A stretch of 17,936 nt of DNA from Gemmatimonadota bacterium (GCA_024640185.1 JAHEFN010000008.1:1-17936), one strand, 5' to 3'; shown: positions 6,669 through 14,702, counted from the stretch's first letter. The notes: a model not told the origin generated them from the letters alone. Program-made: numbers and translations.

Positions 6669-7618
6669 GAGCTGCTCCCGCCGCGGGGTTTGCGCCGCGA
6701 ACGTGGGGGACGGCGCGGCCCATCGGGATCGGCGCCATCGTTGGTTGGTGCGGCGGCCTTGATGGCGGCGGTCGCCTGGGCCACCTCATCCCGGAGAGCC
6801 ACCAGCGGCAGGGTCCTGACGCCGTGCTCCGGACTGCGAAGGGTGACCCGTTCTCCCAAGATATCCACGGTGAGCACCTTTTCCGGCCCACGCAGGGTCA
6901 CCACCTGCTTCCCTTCCTTGGGGAATCGCTTGCGGGCCGTGAGGTAGTACTCGTGCTCGTACTTCAGGCAGCAGAGCAGTCGGCCGCATCCGCCGGAGAT
7001 CTGGGACGGGTTGAGCGAGAGGTTCTGGTCCTTGGCCAGGGAGAGGCTCACCGGCCCGGGCTCGTTCAACCAGGTGCTGCAGCAGAACTCGCGGCCGCAC
7101 CGGCCAATCCCCCCGAGCCGGGCCGCCTCATCCCGCACCCCGATCTGGCGGAGTTCGATCCGGGTGCGGTACCGGCTGGCGAGTTCCCGGACCAGGGCGC
7201 GGAAGTCCACCCGCCGCTCCGACGTGAAGTAGACCGTGAGCCGGTTGCGATCCCACTGCCATTCGGTGTCGGAGATCCGCATCGCCAAGCCCTGGGCCGA
7301 GGCGCGTGCCCCGATATCTCGCCGCACGACCTCCTCCTCCAGGCGCAGCGCTTCGTGGGTCGCGATCTCCTCTGGCACCGCGCGGCGGACCACCCGGGGG
7401 GGCGCCGTCGGGGCGGGGTCGTCTCCGGTGCCGCAGCCGTCGCACCCGCCGCACTTGGCCGCTGCGGCATCGCCCACGGTGTTCACCCGACCGAGATCCA
7501 GGCCCCGCTCGCACTCGACGAGGACCGGCTCCTCCGGATGCAGGGGTGCCTCGACATCCGCCCAGGCATAGAAACCCCGGCGGTTGCCCTTGAAGCGGAT
7601 TTCGACGGTCTGCGGCAT
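6665..7618 (-). CDS. ricT: PSP1-domain protein, RicT/YaaT-like
   Basis: A 317-residue PSP1 C-terminal domain protein like Bacillus RicT (YaaT). In Bacillus, RicT joins RicA and RicF in an iron-sulfur complex that assists RNase Y in mRNA maturation; whether partners exist here cannot be seen. The core carries paired C-G-x3-C-C motifs, R-C-G-R-E-F-C-C (C174, C179, C180) and G-C-G-R-L-L-C-C (C211, C216, C217), the cysteines expected for cluster binding. An additional C-x2-C-x2-C (C56, C59, C62) sits in the N-terminal part. The last 30 residues are basic and disordered-looking (PRRPPRSRRKPRG). I start at the ATG at 7618, which overlaps the accA stop by 1 bp (TGATG); a TTG just upstream (7621) is the alternative. 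Adjacent ricT-like and metG genes also occur near each other in Bacillus. Confidence 0.88.
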   Translation of the reverse strand: MPQTVEIRFKGNRRGFYAWADVEAPLHPEEPVLVECERGLDLGRVNTVGDAAAAKCGGCDGCGTGDDPAPTAPPRVVRRAVPEEIATHEALRLEEEVVRRDIGARASAQGLAMRISDTEWQWDRNRLTVYFTSERRVDFRALVRELASRYRTRIELRQIGVRDEAARLGGIGRCGREFCCSTWLNEPGPVSLSLAKDQNLSLNPSQISGGCGRLLCCLKYEHEYYLTARKRFPKEGKQVVTLRGPEKVLTVDILGERVTLRSPEHGVRTLPLVALRDEVAQATAAIKAAAPTNDGADPDGPRRPPRSRRKPRGGSSS

Positions 7619-8580
7619 CAACCTTCGGTGTAGGCGCCCATGGCGGCGAACTTGTCGTGTCGCCGCTTGATGAGTCGCTCTCCCTTCACCTTCCGGAGGG
7701 AGGCGACGTGCTTGAGGAGGGCGGCTCGCAGCGACTCCCCGGCCGTTTCCGGGTCGAAGTGGGCGCCCCCGACCGGTTCAGGGATGATCTCGTCGACGAG
7801 GCCGAGCCGGAGCAGGTCGTCGGCGGTGAGCTTGAGTGCCTCCGCCGCGCGGTCGCGCTGGGAGGCATCCTTCCACAGGATGGCCGCGCAGCCCTCGGGT
7901 GAGATCACCGAGTAGACCGAATTCTCGAACATCAGCACGCGATCGGCGACGCCGATCGCCAAGGCCCCGCCCGACCCACCGGTGCCGATCACGGCCGCGA
8001 TGATCGGCGTCGGGAGCACGGACATCTCGAGGATGTTGGTGGCCAGTGCCGCCGACTGGCCGCGCTCCTCCGCGCCGAGGCCCGGGTAGGCGCCGTCGGT
8101 GTCGATCAAGGTGATGACCGGGACGTCGAATCGGGCCGCCAAGTGCATCAGCCGCAAGGCTTTCCGGTAGCCCTCGGGGTGGGGCATCCCGAAGTTCCGC
8201 TTCAGGTTGTCCTTGGTGTCGCGGCCCTTCTGGTGGCCGATGACCATCACCGTCTTGCCACCCAGCCGTGCCCAACCGCCGACGATCGCCGGATCGTCGC
8301 GGAAGAGCCGGTCGCCGTGGAGCTCGATGAAGTCGGTGAAGATCGAGGAGAGATAGTCGAGGGTGTAGGGGCGTCGGGGATGCCGGGCGACCATCACCCG
8401 CTGCATTGGGGTGAGTCCCTCGTAGATCTCGACCCGCTTGGCCCCGAGCTTCGACTCCAGGGTGCCCAGCTCGGCCGCGACGTCGATGCCGCCCTCCTGC
8501 TGCAGGCGTTTCAACTCGTCGATCTGGCGTTCCAGCTCCTGCAGCGGCTTCTCGAATTCGAGTGCGAAGGCCATGGCCAT
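7618..8580 (-). CDS. accA: Acetyl-CoA carboxylase carboxyltransferase subunit alpha
   Basis: AccA pairs with AccD (not in this window) to move the carboxyl group from biotin to acetyl-CoA, making malonyl-CoA for fatty acid synthesis. The 320-residue length is normal. Hallmarks are the N-terminal helical L-E-F-E-K-P-L-x-E-L-E-x-x-I segment, R-P-Y-T-L-D-Y-L, E-L-H-G-D-R-L-F-x-D-D, G-H-Q-K-G-R-D-T, the D-T-x-G-A-Y-P-G-x-x-A-E-E-R-G-Q loop and the glycine-rich oxyanion region G-S-G-G-A-L-A-I-G, then S-V-I-S-P-E-G-C-A-A-I-L. A GTG at 8589 overlaps the dnaE stop, but a GGAG sits 8 nt before the ATG at 8580, so I prefer that start, leaving 5 bp to dnaE. dnaE-accA adjacency is known from many bacteria, including E. 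coli. Confidence 0.96.
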   Translation of the reverse strand: MAMAFALEFEKPLQELERQIDELKRLQQEGGIDVAAELGTLESKLGAKRVEIYEGLTPMQRVMVARHPRRPYTLDYLSSIFTDFIELHGDRLFRDDPAIVGGWARLGGKTVMVIGHQKGRDTKDNLKRNFGMPHPEGYRKALRLMHLAARFDVPVITLIDTDGAYPGLGAEERGQSAALATNILEMSVLPTPIIAAVIGTGGSGGALAIGVADRVLMFENSVYSVISPEGCAAILWKDASQRDRAAEALKLTADDLLRLGLVDEIIPEPVGGAHFDPETAGESLRAALLKHVASLRKVKGERLIKRRHDKFAAMGAYTEG

Positions 8581-8585
8581 GCGGG

Positions 8586-11500
8586 TCACTCCGAGCGGAC
8601 GTAGGACACGGCATCCCCGCCAAAGACGTCACGCAGGGCACGCACGGTGTCCTCACGCGGATCGACTCTGAGGCGGCGGGACCTGAGGCGTACCGTGGTC
8701 CCGTTGCCGTCTGACCAGTCAATATAGAGCGGCGCCGGCCCGGGGTGGGCCGCGGCGATCCGGGCGGCGGTGCGGGCCGCCTCGGGCGGCGGGGCGGCAT
8801 CGGCCGTCCAGCGGATCGCCACGCCCAGCATTCCGGCCCGGGTCAGCTCCTCGAGCCCCCTCGCCGCCTCGACGATGAACGGGGCGACCTCCTCGCCACG
8901 ATCCCGGGCCGAGTACCCCCCGGTGAGCAACAGGGCGCCGTCGACGGCGATCGCCTGGTTGAGCCGCGCCCAGGCATCCGGGAAGACGATCGCCTCGGCG
9001 GTGCCGTGGAAGTCCTCGAGGGTGAGCCGGGCATACTCCTTCCCGGTCTTCTTGGAGATCTGCCGCTTGACCGTCGTCACCACCACGGCGAGGGTGACCT
9101 GGTGCTCGCTCCATTCGCCGAGCGTGGCGGTGGTGCGCGACCCGAAGAGCTCGACCAGCGGGCGGTAGACCTCGAGCGGGTGCCCCGAGATGAAGAAGCC
9201 GAGGATCTCCTTCTCGCGGGCGAGCCGCTCGTGCTCTGGCCAGACCGGCACCTCGGGGAGGGTCTTCTTGATCGGCACCGCCGAGCCGCCATCGCCGAAC
9301 AGCGACTCCTGCCCGGCGGCGGCATCCTCTTGGGCGAGTTGCGCCTCGCCCAGGGCGTGGTCGAGCGCGGCGACCAACTGGGCGCGGTCGCCGTCGAGGG
9401 AGTCACACGCCCCGGCCGCAACGAGCGACTCGAGGACCCGCTTGTTGCACAGCCGGACATCGATCCGCCGAACGAAGTCGAAGAGGTCGTTGAACGGACC
9501 ATCCTCGCGGCCCGCAATGATCGATTCGATGGCGCCGCTGCCGACGTTCCGCACGGCACCGAGTCCGAAGCGGATGCGGTCATCCCCCACCACCGTGAAC
9601 TTGAAGCCCGACTCGTGGACATCGGGCGGCAGCACCTCGAGGCCGAGTTCGCGCGCCTCGTTGATGTACTGCACGACCTTGTCGGTGCTGCCGATTTCGG
9701 ACGAGAGCAGCGCCGCCATGAACTCGGCCGGATGGTGGGCCTTGAGCCAGGCGGTCTGGTAGGAGAGGATCGAGTAGGCGACCGAGTGCGACTTGTTGAA
9801 GCCATAGCGCCCGAACGTCTCGATCTGGCCGGCGAGTTCCTTGGCAAGGGCCTTCGGGTGACCCTTGGCGATCGCCCGCTCGACAAAGCGGCCGAGCTCC
9901 TTCTTGATCAGGGTCGCGTCCTTCTTGCCGACGGCCTTCCGGAGCACGTCGGCTTCGGCCAGCGAGAAGTCGGCGAAGCTGTTGGCGATCCGCATCACCT
10001 GTTCCTGATAGGTGATGACACCGTGGGTCGGCTCGAGGATCTCCCGGAGCGACTCGTGGGGGTAGCTGACCGGTTCCTGGCCGAGCTTCCGGCGGATGAA
10101 CACCGTGTGCATCCCGGCATCGAGGGGCCCGGGGCGGAGCAGGGCGTTGGAGGCGACCAGGTCATCGAAGCGGTCACACTTCATCGCGCGGAGGGTCTCG
10201 GTGGCCAGCGGTGACTCAAACTGGAAGACCCCCGAGGTGCGTCCCCGGCGGAGCAGTTCATAGACCATCGGATCATCGAGTGGCAGGGTGTCGATGTCGA
10301 TCTCGTCACCGGTCCGCTCACGGACCATCTGCACCGCATCGTGGATCACCGTCAGCGTGCGCAGTCCGAGGATGTCCATCTTGAGCATCCCGACGCTCTC
10401 AAGCGGCCCCATCTCGAACTGGCAGATGATGGAGTCTGCCCCGCCGGCCCCGGCGTTGCTTCCCTTGCCCGGGGTGGTGCACACCGGCACGTAGTCGGCG
10501 AGCGGTCCCGGGGCGATCACCACGCCGGCGGCATGCACCGAGGAGTGCCGGGCAATCCCCTCGATGCGCGAGGCGTAGTCGAAGACCCGTTGATAGAGCT
10601 CGTTGTCGCGCAGCAGCACACGAAGTTCGTCGATCTTCACGGCCGCCTCGGCCACCGACATGGCGAAGGCCGGTCCGGAGGGGATCAGTTTGGTGAGCTT
10701 GTCGGCCTCGCCCGGGGGAACGCCGAGGGTGCGGGCCACGTCCTTGACGGCGGCACGGGCCTTCATCGTCCCGAAGGTGATGATCTGGCCGACGGAATCA
10801 CGGCCGTACCGTTCCCGGACATAGTCGATCACCTCACCACGCCGCTCGAAGCAGAAGTCGACGTCGATGTCCGGCATCGACACCCGTTCCGGATTGAGGA
10901 ACCGCTCGAAGAGCAGGTCGAACTTCAGCGGGTCGACCGCGGTGATCCCGAGGCCGTAGGCGACGATCGATCCCGCGGCCGAGCCTCGTCCGGGTCCCAC
11001 GGGGATGCCGCGCTCGCGGGCCGCGTTGATGAAGTCCTGGACGATCAGGAAGTACCCGGCGTACCCCGCATCGCGGATCACCTGCAGTTCGTAGTCGCGT
11101 CGCTCGCAGACGTCGGCCCGCAGCGGGGTGCCATAGCGGCCCTCGAGCCCCCGGGTCGTGAGGTCGAGCAGCAGGTCGTCGTCCGTCGAGAAGACCTCGG
11201 GTCGGGGGAACTCCGGCACCCAATAGCGCTGCTCGAACTCGAACTCGCAGCGATCCGCCACTGCCTGGGTCAGGTCGAGGGTGTCGGGACAGTCAGCGAA
11301 GAGCGTGCGCATCTCGGCCTCACTCTTGACGTACGACTCTGTCCCGGTGAACCGGAATCGCTTCGGGTCATCGAGGTCCGCCCCGGTGCCGATGGCGAGG
11401 AGGACGTCGTGCGCCTCGGCATCCTCCCGGCGCAGGTAGTGGGCATCGTTGGTCGCCACGACGCCGATACCGAGCTCCCGGCCGAGCTTGAGCATCCCCT

Positions 11501-12065
11501 CCTTGACCAGCAGCTCGTCGGGGATGCCATGGTCCTGAATCTCGAGGAAGAAGCGTTCGGGGCCGAAGAGTCCCGACAGGTACTGCGTGGACTCGACCGC
11601 CCGCTCCCAGTTCTGCTGTCGGAGCCAGAGGGCGATCTCGCCCGAGAGGCAGGCCGCCAGGCAGACGATCCCCTCGCTGTGGCGCTCGAGGACCTCGCGG
11701 TCGATCCGGGGCCGGCGGTAGAAGCCCTCGACGTAGCCGATCGACGAGAGCTTGATCAGATTCTGATAGCCGACCTTGTTCTGGGCCAGCAGGACCAGGT
11801 GGGAGTAGTTGGCGGGTGCCCAACTCGGCCGACTGTGGGCCTGGCGTGGACCGAAGGCCAGGTAGGCCTCGAAGCCGAGGATCGGACGGATCTGTTGCCG
11901 CCGGGCTTCGTCGTGGAAGAGCTTGGCGGCGTGCAGGTTGCCGTGGTCGGTGACCGCGAGCGAATCCATCCCCAGATTCTTGACGTGACTGACCAGCTCG
12001 GGGAGCTTGTTCGCGCCGTCAAGAAGGGAGTACTCGCTGTGGGTGTGCAGGTGTGCGAACGCCAT
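8586..12065 (-). CDS. dnaE: DNA polymerase III subunit alpha
   Basis: The replicative polymerase catalytic subunit, 1159 residues, DnaE1 type. The N-terminal PHP domain has H-L-H-T-H (5-9), T-D-H-G (39-42), G-F-E-A-Y (E66) and N-D-A-H-Y, so its metal-binding residues look largely kept. The polymerase site is P-D-I-D-V-D-F (D401, D403), with the third aspartate in L-K-M-D-I-L-G (D564); G-R-G-S-A-A-G-S precedes it. Fingers and HhH regions follow (Y-Q-E-Q-V-M, G-Y/F-N-K-S-H-S-V-A-Y). A Q-E-S-L-F clamp-binding pentapeptide is at 919-923, then an OB domain near 985-1060. The ATG at 12065 directly precedes the conserved F-A-H-L-H-T-H; an upstream TTG (12104) lies inside the promoter and is rejected. 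It has no Shine-Dalgarno. First gene of the dnaE-accA-ricT-metG operon. Confidence 0.97.
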   Translation of the reverse strand: MAFAHLHTHSEYSLLDGANKLPELVSHVKNLGMDSLAVTDHGNLHAAKLFHDEARRQQIRPILGFEAYLAFGPRQAHSRPSWAPANYSHLVLLAQNKVGYQNLIKLSSIGYVEGFYRRPRIDREVLERHSEGIVCLAACLSGEIALWLRQQNWERAVESTQYLSGLFGPERFFLEIQDHGIPDELLVKEGMLKLGRELGIGVVATNDAHYLRREDAEAHDVLLAIGTGADLDDPKRFRFTGTESYVKSEAEMRTLFADCPDTLDLTQAVADRCEFEFEQRYWVPEFPRPEVFSTDDDLLLDLTTRGLEGRYGTPLRADVCERRDYELQVIRDAGYAGYFLIVQDFINAARERGIPVGPGRGSAAGSIVAYGLGITAVDPLKFDLLFERFLNPERVSMPDIDVDFCFERRGEVIDYVRERYGRDSVGQIITFGTMKARAAVKDVARTLGVPPGEADKLTKLIPSGPAFAMSVAEAAVKIDELRVLLRDNELYQRVFDYASRIEGIARHSSVHAAGVVIAPGPLADYVPVCTTPGKGSNAGAGGADSIICQFEMGPLESVGMLKMDILGLRTLTVIHDAVQMVRERTGDEIDIDTLPLDDPMVYELLRRGRTSGVFQFESPLATETLRAMKCDRFDDLVASNALLRPGPLDAGMHTVFIRRKLGQEPVSYPHESLREILEPTHGVITYQEQVMRIANSFADFSLAEADVLRKAVGKKDATLIKKELGRFVERAIAKGHPKALAKELAGQIETFGRYGFNKSHSVAYSILSYQTAWLKAHHPAEFMAALLSSEIGSTDKVVQYINEARELGLEVLPPDVHESGFKFTVVGDDRIRFGLGAVRNVGSGAIESIIAGREDGPFNDLFDFVRRIDVRLCNKRVLESLVAAGACDSLDGDRAQLVAALDHALGEAQLAQEDAAAGQESLFGDGGSAVPIKKTLPEVPVWPEHERLAREKEILGFFISGHPLEVYRPLVELFGSRTTATLGEWSEHQVTLAVVVTTVKRQISKKTGKEYARLTLEDFHGTAEAIVFPDAWARLNQAIAVDGALLLTGGYSARDRGEEVAPFIVEAARGLEELTRAGMLGVAIRWTADAAPPPEAARTAARIAAAHPGPAPLYIDWSDGNGTTVRLRSRRLRVDPREDTVRALRDVFGGDAVSYVRSE
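8589..8592 (-). promoter_or_regulatory. Shine-Dalgarno deciding the accA start
   Basis: GGAG, 8 nt before the ATG at 8580 and overlapping the alternative GTG at 8589, so it favours the shorter form. It lies in the last codons and stop of dnaE. Confidence 0.55.
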
Positions 12066-12074
12066 GGGTGGGCG

Positions 12075-12099
12075 AATCGTATCCCGATCGATCACGATT
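12075..12099. promoter_or_regulatory. Dyad AATCGT-N13-ACGATT, possible operator on dnaE
   Basis: Perfect 6-bp inverted arms at 12075-12080 and 12094-12099 cover the -10 box and the edge of the -35 box of the dnaE promoter. The spacer includes the palindrome GATCGATC. The size suits a dimeric regulator, but chance palindromes of this length occur; no known box (DnaA, LexA) matches. Confidence 0.35.
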
Positions 12100-12104
12100 G
12101 TCAA
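12076..12104 (-). promoter_or_regulatory. Sigma-70-type promoter of the dnaE operon
   Basis: On the minus strand TTGACA (12099-12104, perfect -35) is followed after exactly 17 bp by TACGAT (12076-12081, -10). The expected start, 7 nt downstream, is an A at about 12069, leaving a leader of about 4 nt before the dnaE ATG at 12065. No Shine-Dalgarno lies in between, consistent with a nearly leaderless mRNA. Confidence 0.75.
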
Positions 12105-12126
12105 AAGTCCTTGTCCTGCTTAGGCT
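12098..12126 (+). promoter_or_regulatory. Divergent promoter for the M30-like peptidase cluster
   Basis: TTGTCA (12098-12103) and TAGGCT (12121-12126) are 17 bp apart. The -35 is 5/6 to consensus; the -10 keeps the key T, A and final T. Transcription would start near 12133, giving a leader of about 30 nt with an AAGG ribosome binding site (12152-12155) 7 nt before the ATG at 12163. The -35 box overlaps the dnaE -35 on the other strand. A tandem CTTAGG CTTAGG (12119-12130) surrounds the -10. Confidence 0.5.
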
Positions 12127-12162
12127 TAGGTCGATTCGTCCGACTTCCTTCAAGGCCCGGTC

Positions 12163-13827
12163 ATGCCCCGATCTCCCCTGATGTGGATCGTGCTTTCGCC
12201 CCTCCTCCTGCCGGCCTGCGGCGGCGGTGGGACCGGTCCGAGCGGGGGCCCCCTCTGCACGGCGGCGGTCGAGCTGCCCCTCCAGGTGGCCGAGGCCCGG
12301 CTGGTCAATACCCGCTCGGAATCGAACTGCCTCGAACTGGTGGGGGGGACGGCGGAGCGGGAGTACCTCGTGGTGCCCTATGCCGGCGCCGGGACGGAGA
12401 CGACCACCGGCGTTGAGGGGGCGTTCCAGCTGACCACCGCCCTGGAGGGGGCCGGGGCCGGCTCGCTGGTCGCCGGGCGGCTGGCGGCGGCGGGCCTGCC
12501 GACCGGCGATGGGGCCAATGCCTTCCACCTCTCGCTCCGAGAGGCGGAATCCAGGCTGCCCCGGCCGGCGGGGGACGCCGGCCGGGCCGGGGCCGGTCGG
12601 GTCCTCCGGCCACCACCAGAGGTGGGTGACGAGTCGGTCTTTCGGGTCTGCGCCTCGCTCGGCTGCGCCTCGACGGTGCCGGTCACGGCGGCCGCTCGGT
12701 ATGTCGGCACCAGCGGCATCGTCTGGGTCGACACCGAGATGCCTGACGGCGCACAGGCGCTCACGATGGCGGACCTCGAGCAACTCGGCCTCCTCTTCGA
12801 TGATCACCTCTTCCCGATCGGCACCACGGCGTTCGGCGCGACCTCCGACATCGATGTCGATGGGCACATCTCGATCGTGATCACCGACCAGGTCAACGAC
12901 CTCACCGAGGACTGCTCCGACGGTCGCGTGGTCGGGTACTTCTTCGGTGGGGACCTGCTGGTCTCCCAACCGGGGAGCAATCAGGGCGAGGTGTTCTTCG
13001 CCTTCGCCCCCAAGCCGGCGACGGCCACCTGTCCGGCGGTGAGTCGCATCGGTGCGCTGCGCTCGCTCGCCCCGGTGTTGATCCACGAGCTGCAGCACAT
13101 GATCTCCTTCAACCAGCATGTGCTCCTGCGTGGTCGAGCCGATGAGGTCGTCTGGCTCAACGAGGGGCTGTCGCACTTCGCCGAGGAGTTGGCGCAGCGT
13201 CTGGTCCCCGATGAGCGCTGCCCCAATTCATCATCGTGCTACTCCCTCTTCGCCACCGGCAACATCCAGAACGCCTATCTCTACCTGGAGGATCCAGAGG
13301 CGACCCCGTTGGTGGCCCCTTCCGAGGGGCTGACCCTCGCCGGTCGCGGAGCGGCCTGGCTCTTCGTCCGCTGGATGGCGGATCACTTCAGCAGCGACAC
13401 CCTTCGTGGCACGACCCTCACGAGGGCATTGCTGACGGGGACATCGGCCGGGGCCGCGAATGCGGCGGCGGCGACCGGTCTGCCGTTCGCCACCCTGGCA
13501 GGCGAGTGGCTGGCGGCAAACTGGCTCGACGACCTCAGCGGCTTTCCGCAGGCGGGTCGATACCGCTACCGGAGCTGGAACTTCAGGTCGGTCTTCGCGG
13601 CGAATCATCCCACGCCGCCGTTCGTGAGGCCCTTCCCGCTGCTGCCCGCGCTCAGCAACGGCAGTTCGACCCATTCGGGGACCCTGCGGGGCGGCAGCGG
13701 CTACTACCTGCGGGTCGTGCTGCCGGCGGGCAGCGATCGGGTGACCGTGGAACTCTCGGGCACCGCTCCGTCGGTCCCGGTGTCGGCGCAGCTCGATCCC
13801 CGCGTCGCGGTGGTGCGCATCAGGTGA
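12163..13827 (+). CDS. Secreted M30 (hyicolysin)-like zinc metallopeptidase lipoprotein
   Basis: A 554-residue exported protein. The signal sequence ends in the lipobox L-P-A-C (C19), then a glycine linker. The zinc site is H-E-L-Q-H (H308, E309, H312) with a likely third ligand E334 in W-L-N-E-G-L-S-H-F-A-E-E; this HELQHMI...LNEGLSHF pattern resembles the M30 hyicolysin family. Residues 20-200 look like beta-rich N-terminal domains; the end (from about 500) resembles a beta-sandwich of the pre-peptidase C type (Y-Y-L-R-V-V-L-P-A-G ... V-T-V-E-L-S-G). It is probably a surface or periplasmic protease that degrades extracellular protein; the substrate is unknown. Its TGA overlaps the next gene's GTG (GTGA, 13824-13827), so the two are translated together. 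The family call is from motif memory only. Confidence 0.75.
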   Translation: MPRSPLMWIVLSPLLLPACGGGGTGPSGGPLCTAAVELPLQVAEARLVNTRSESNCLELVGGTAEREYLVVPYAGAGTETTTGVEGAFQLTTALEGAGAGSLVAGRLAAAGLPTGDGANAFHLSLREAESRLPRPAGDAGRAGAGRVLRPPPEVGDESVFRVCASLGCASTVPVTAAARYVGTSGIVWVDTEMPDGAQALTMADLEQLGLLFDDHLFPIGTTAFGATSDIDVDGHISIVITDQVNDLTEDCSDGRVVGYFFGGDLLVSQPGSNQGEVFFAFAPKPATATCPAVSRIGALRSLAPVLIHELQHMISFNQHVLLRGRADEVVWLNEGLSHFAEELAQRLVPDERCPNSSSCYSLFATGNIQNAYLYLEDPEATPLVAPSEGLTLAGRGAAWLFVRWMADHFSSDTLRGTTLTRALLTGTSAGAANAAAATGLPFATLAGEWLAANWLDDLSGFPQAGRYRYRSWNFRSVFAANHPTPPFVRPFPLLPALSNGSSTHSGTLRGGSGYYLRVVLPAGSDRVTVELSGTAPSVPVSAQLDPRVAVVRIR

Positions 13828-14702
13828 CGGCTCGGCTTGTTCTTGCCCTGGCCGTGCTGACGGTACCGGTCGCGGCCCAGGAGGTGGCCGTCGCGCCGCT
13901 TCCCGCGCTCGCCGATCTTCCGGCCGGCGTCCGGTCGGCGGGCCTCGCCGGGATCGCCGTGGCCCTCCCGGGCGATGCGGCGGTCGTCTTCGACAATCCG
14001 TCCGCCATCGGGCCGATCCGTCGGCTCTCGGTCGAGGCGGCCTACGCTCGACTTCCCGATGATCGGTGGTACACCACGGCAGCGGCGGCGGTGCGCCAGG
14101 GCCGGCTGAGCCTGGGCGGCGGCTACCGGTACCTCCGATTCCCCGATGATGCGGCCCAACATGACAATCTCCAGTGGGCGGCCGCGGTCTCCGGACGGGT
14201 CGGGGGGATTCACGTCGGACTCGCGGCCAACTACCTCGCCGTCGAGGATTCCAGTGGGGCCATCTTCCGGACCCTGACCGAGGACGCCGGTCTCACGGTG
14301 GCGTTCTTCGACATCGCGGCTCTGGCCTTGGTCTTCGAGAATCTCGGCCGGACGCCGTTGACGGGGGCCCGGATCGAGTTGCCCTCGCGAACCCGACTCG
14401 GGTTCTCCCTGAACCTGATCGATACCTATTCCAACGGTCGCTTGTTGGCGACCGTCGAGACGATCTGGACCGAGGACGCTGAGCACCGCACCATCTTCGG
14501 CGTGGAGGGAGGGGTGGTCGTGCGTGGGGTCGGGCTCATCGCCCGGATCGGACACGGCGGTCAGGCCCCCAACCGGGACATCGGCAAGACCTCCTACGGT
14601 GGGTCGGTGGTGCTCGGCCTCGCGCGACTCGACTACGCCTATCAGCCCCGCAGCGCGCTCGGGCGGGGCGTGCACCTCTTTGGGGTACACTGGACACCAT
14701 GA
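13824..14702 (+). CDS. PorV/PorQ-like outer-membrane beta-barrel protein
   Basis: A 292-residue exported protein, with signal peptide to about residue 18 (cleavage near V-A-A-Q). The mature part opens with A-G-L-A-G-I-A-V-A-L-P-G-D and V-F-D-N-P-S-A-I, the pattern that starts PorV/PorQ/FadL-like barrels, followed by alternating beta strands (S-L-G-G-G-Y-R-Y-L-R, H-V-G-L-A-A-N-Y-L, A-L-A-L-V-F-E-N-L-G-R-T-P-L) and a C-terminal strand G-V-H-L-F-G-V-H-W-T. N-L-G is a common turn in this group. PorV shuttles cargo of the type IX secretion system in Bacteroidota; here I can only claim an outer-membrane barrel of that shape. The GTG start overlaps the peptidase stop; the frame is open much further upstream, but that part is a shadow of the peptidase gene. 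Confidence 0.65.
   Translation: MTARLVLALAVLTVPVAAQEVAVAPLPALADLPAGVRSAGLAGIAVALPGDAAVVFDNPSAIGPIRRLSVEAAYARLPDDRWYTTAAAAVRQGRLSLGGGYRYLRFPDDAAQHDNLQWAAAVSGRVGGIHVGLAANYLAVEDSSGAIFRTLTEDAGLTVAFFDIAALALVFENLGRTPLTGARIELPSRTRLGFSLNLIDTYSNGRLLATVETIWTEDAEHRTIFGVEGGVVVRGVGLIARIGHGGQAPNRDIGKTSYGGSVVLGLARLDYAYQPRSALGRGVHLFGVHWTP

Noticed and set aside
12066..12104. TTG start of dnaE at 12104
   Set aside because: It lies in the -35 box of the promoter, and the conserved DnaE N-terminus starts with the ATG at 12065.
12119..12130. Tandem CTTAGG repeat as a regulatory site or satellite
   Set aside because: Only two copies exist and they fall in the -10 region of the plus-strand promoter; this is too short to call on its own.
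10341..12416. A 691-codon open frame antisense to dnaE
   Set aside because: High GC removes stop codons on the opposite strand of real genes. The translation has no family features, is rich in D/E/R/G runs, and dnaE in the same place is certain. The same applies to long antisense frames over metG (5256-6947), the M20 gene (15856-17196), the TPM gene (2967-3893) and the barrel gene (13704-14807).
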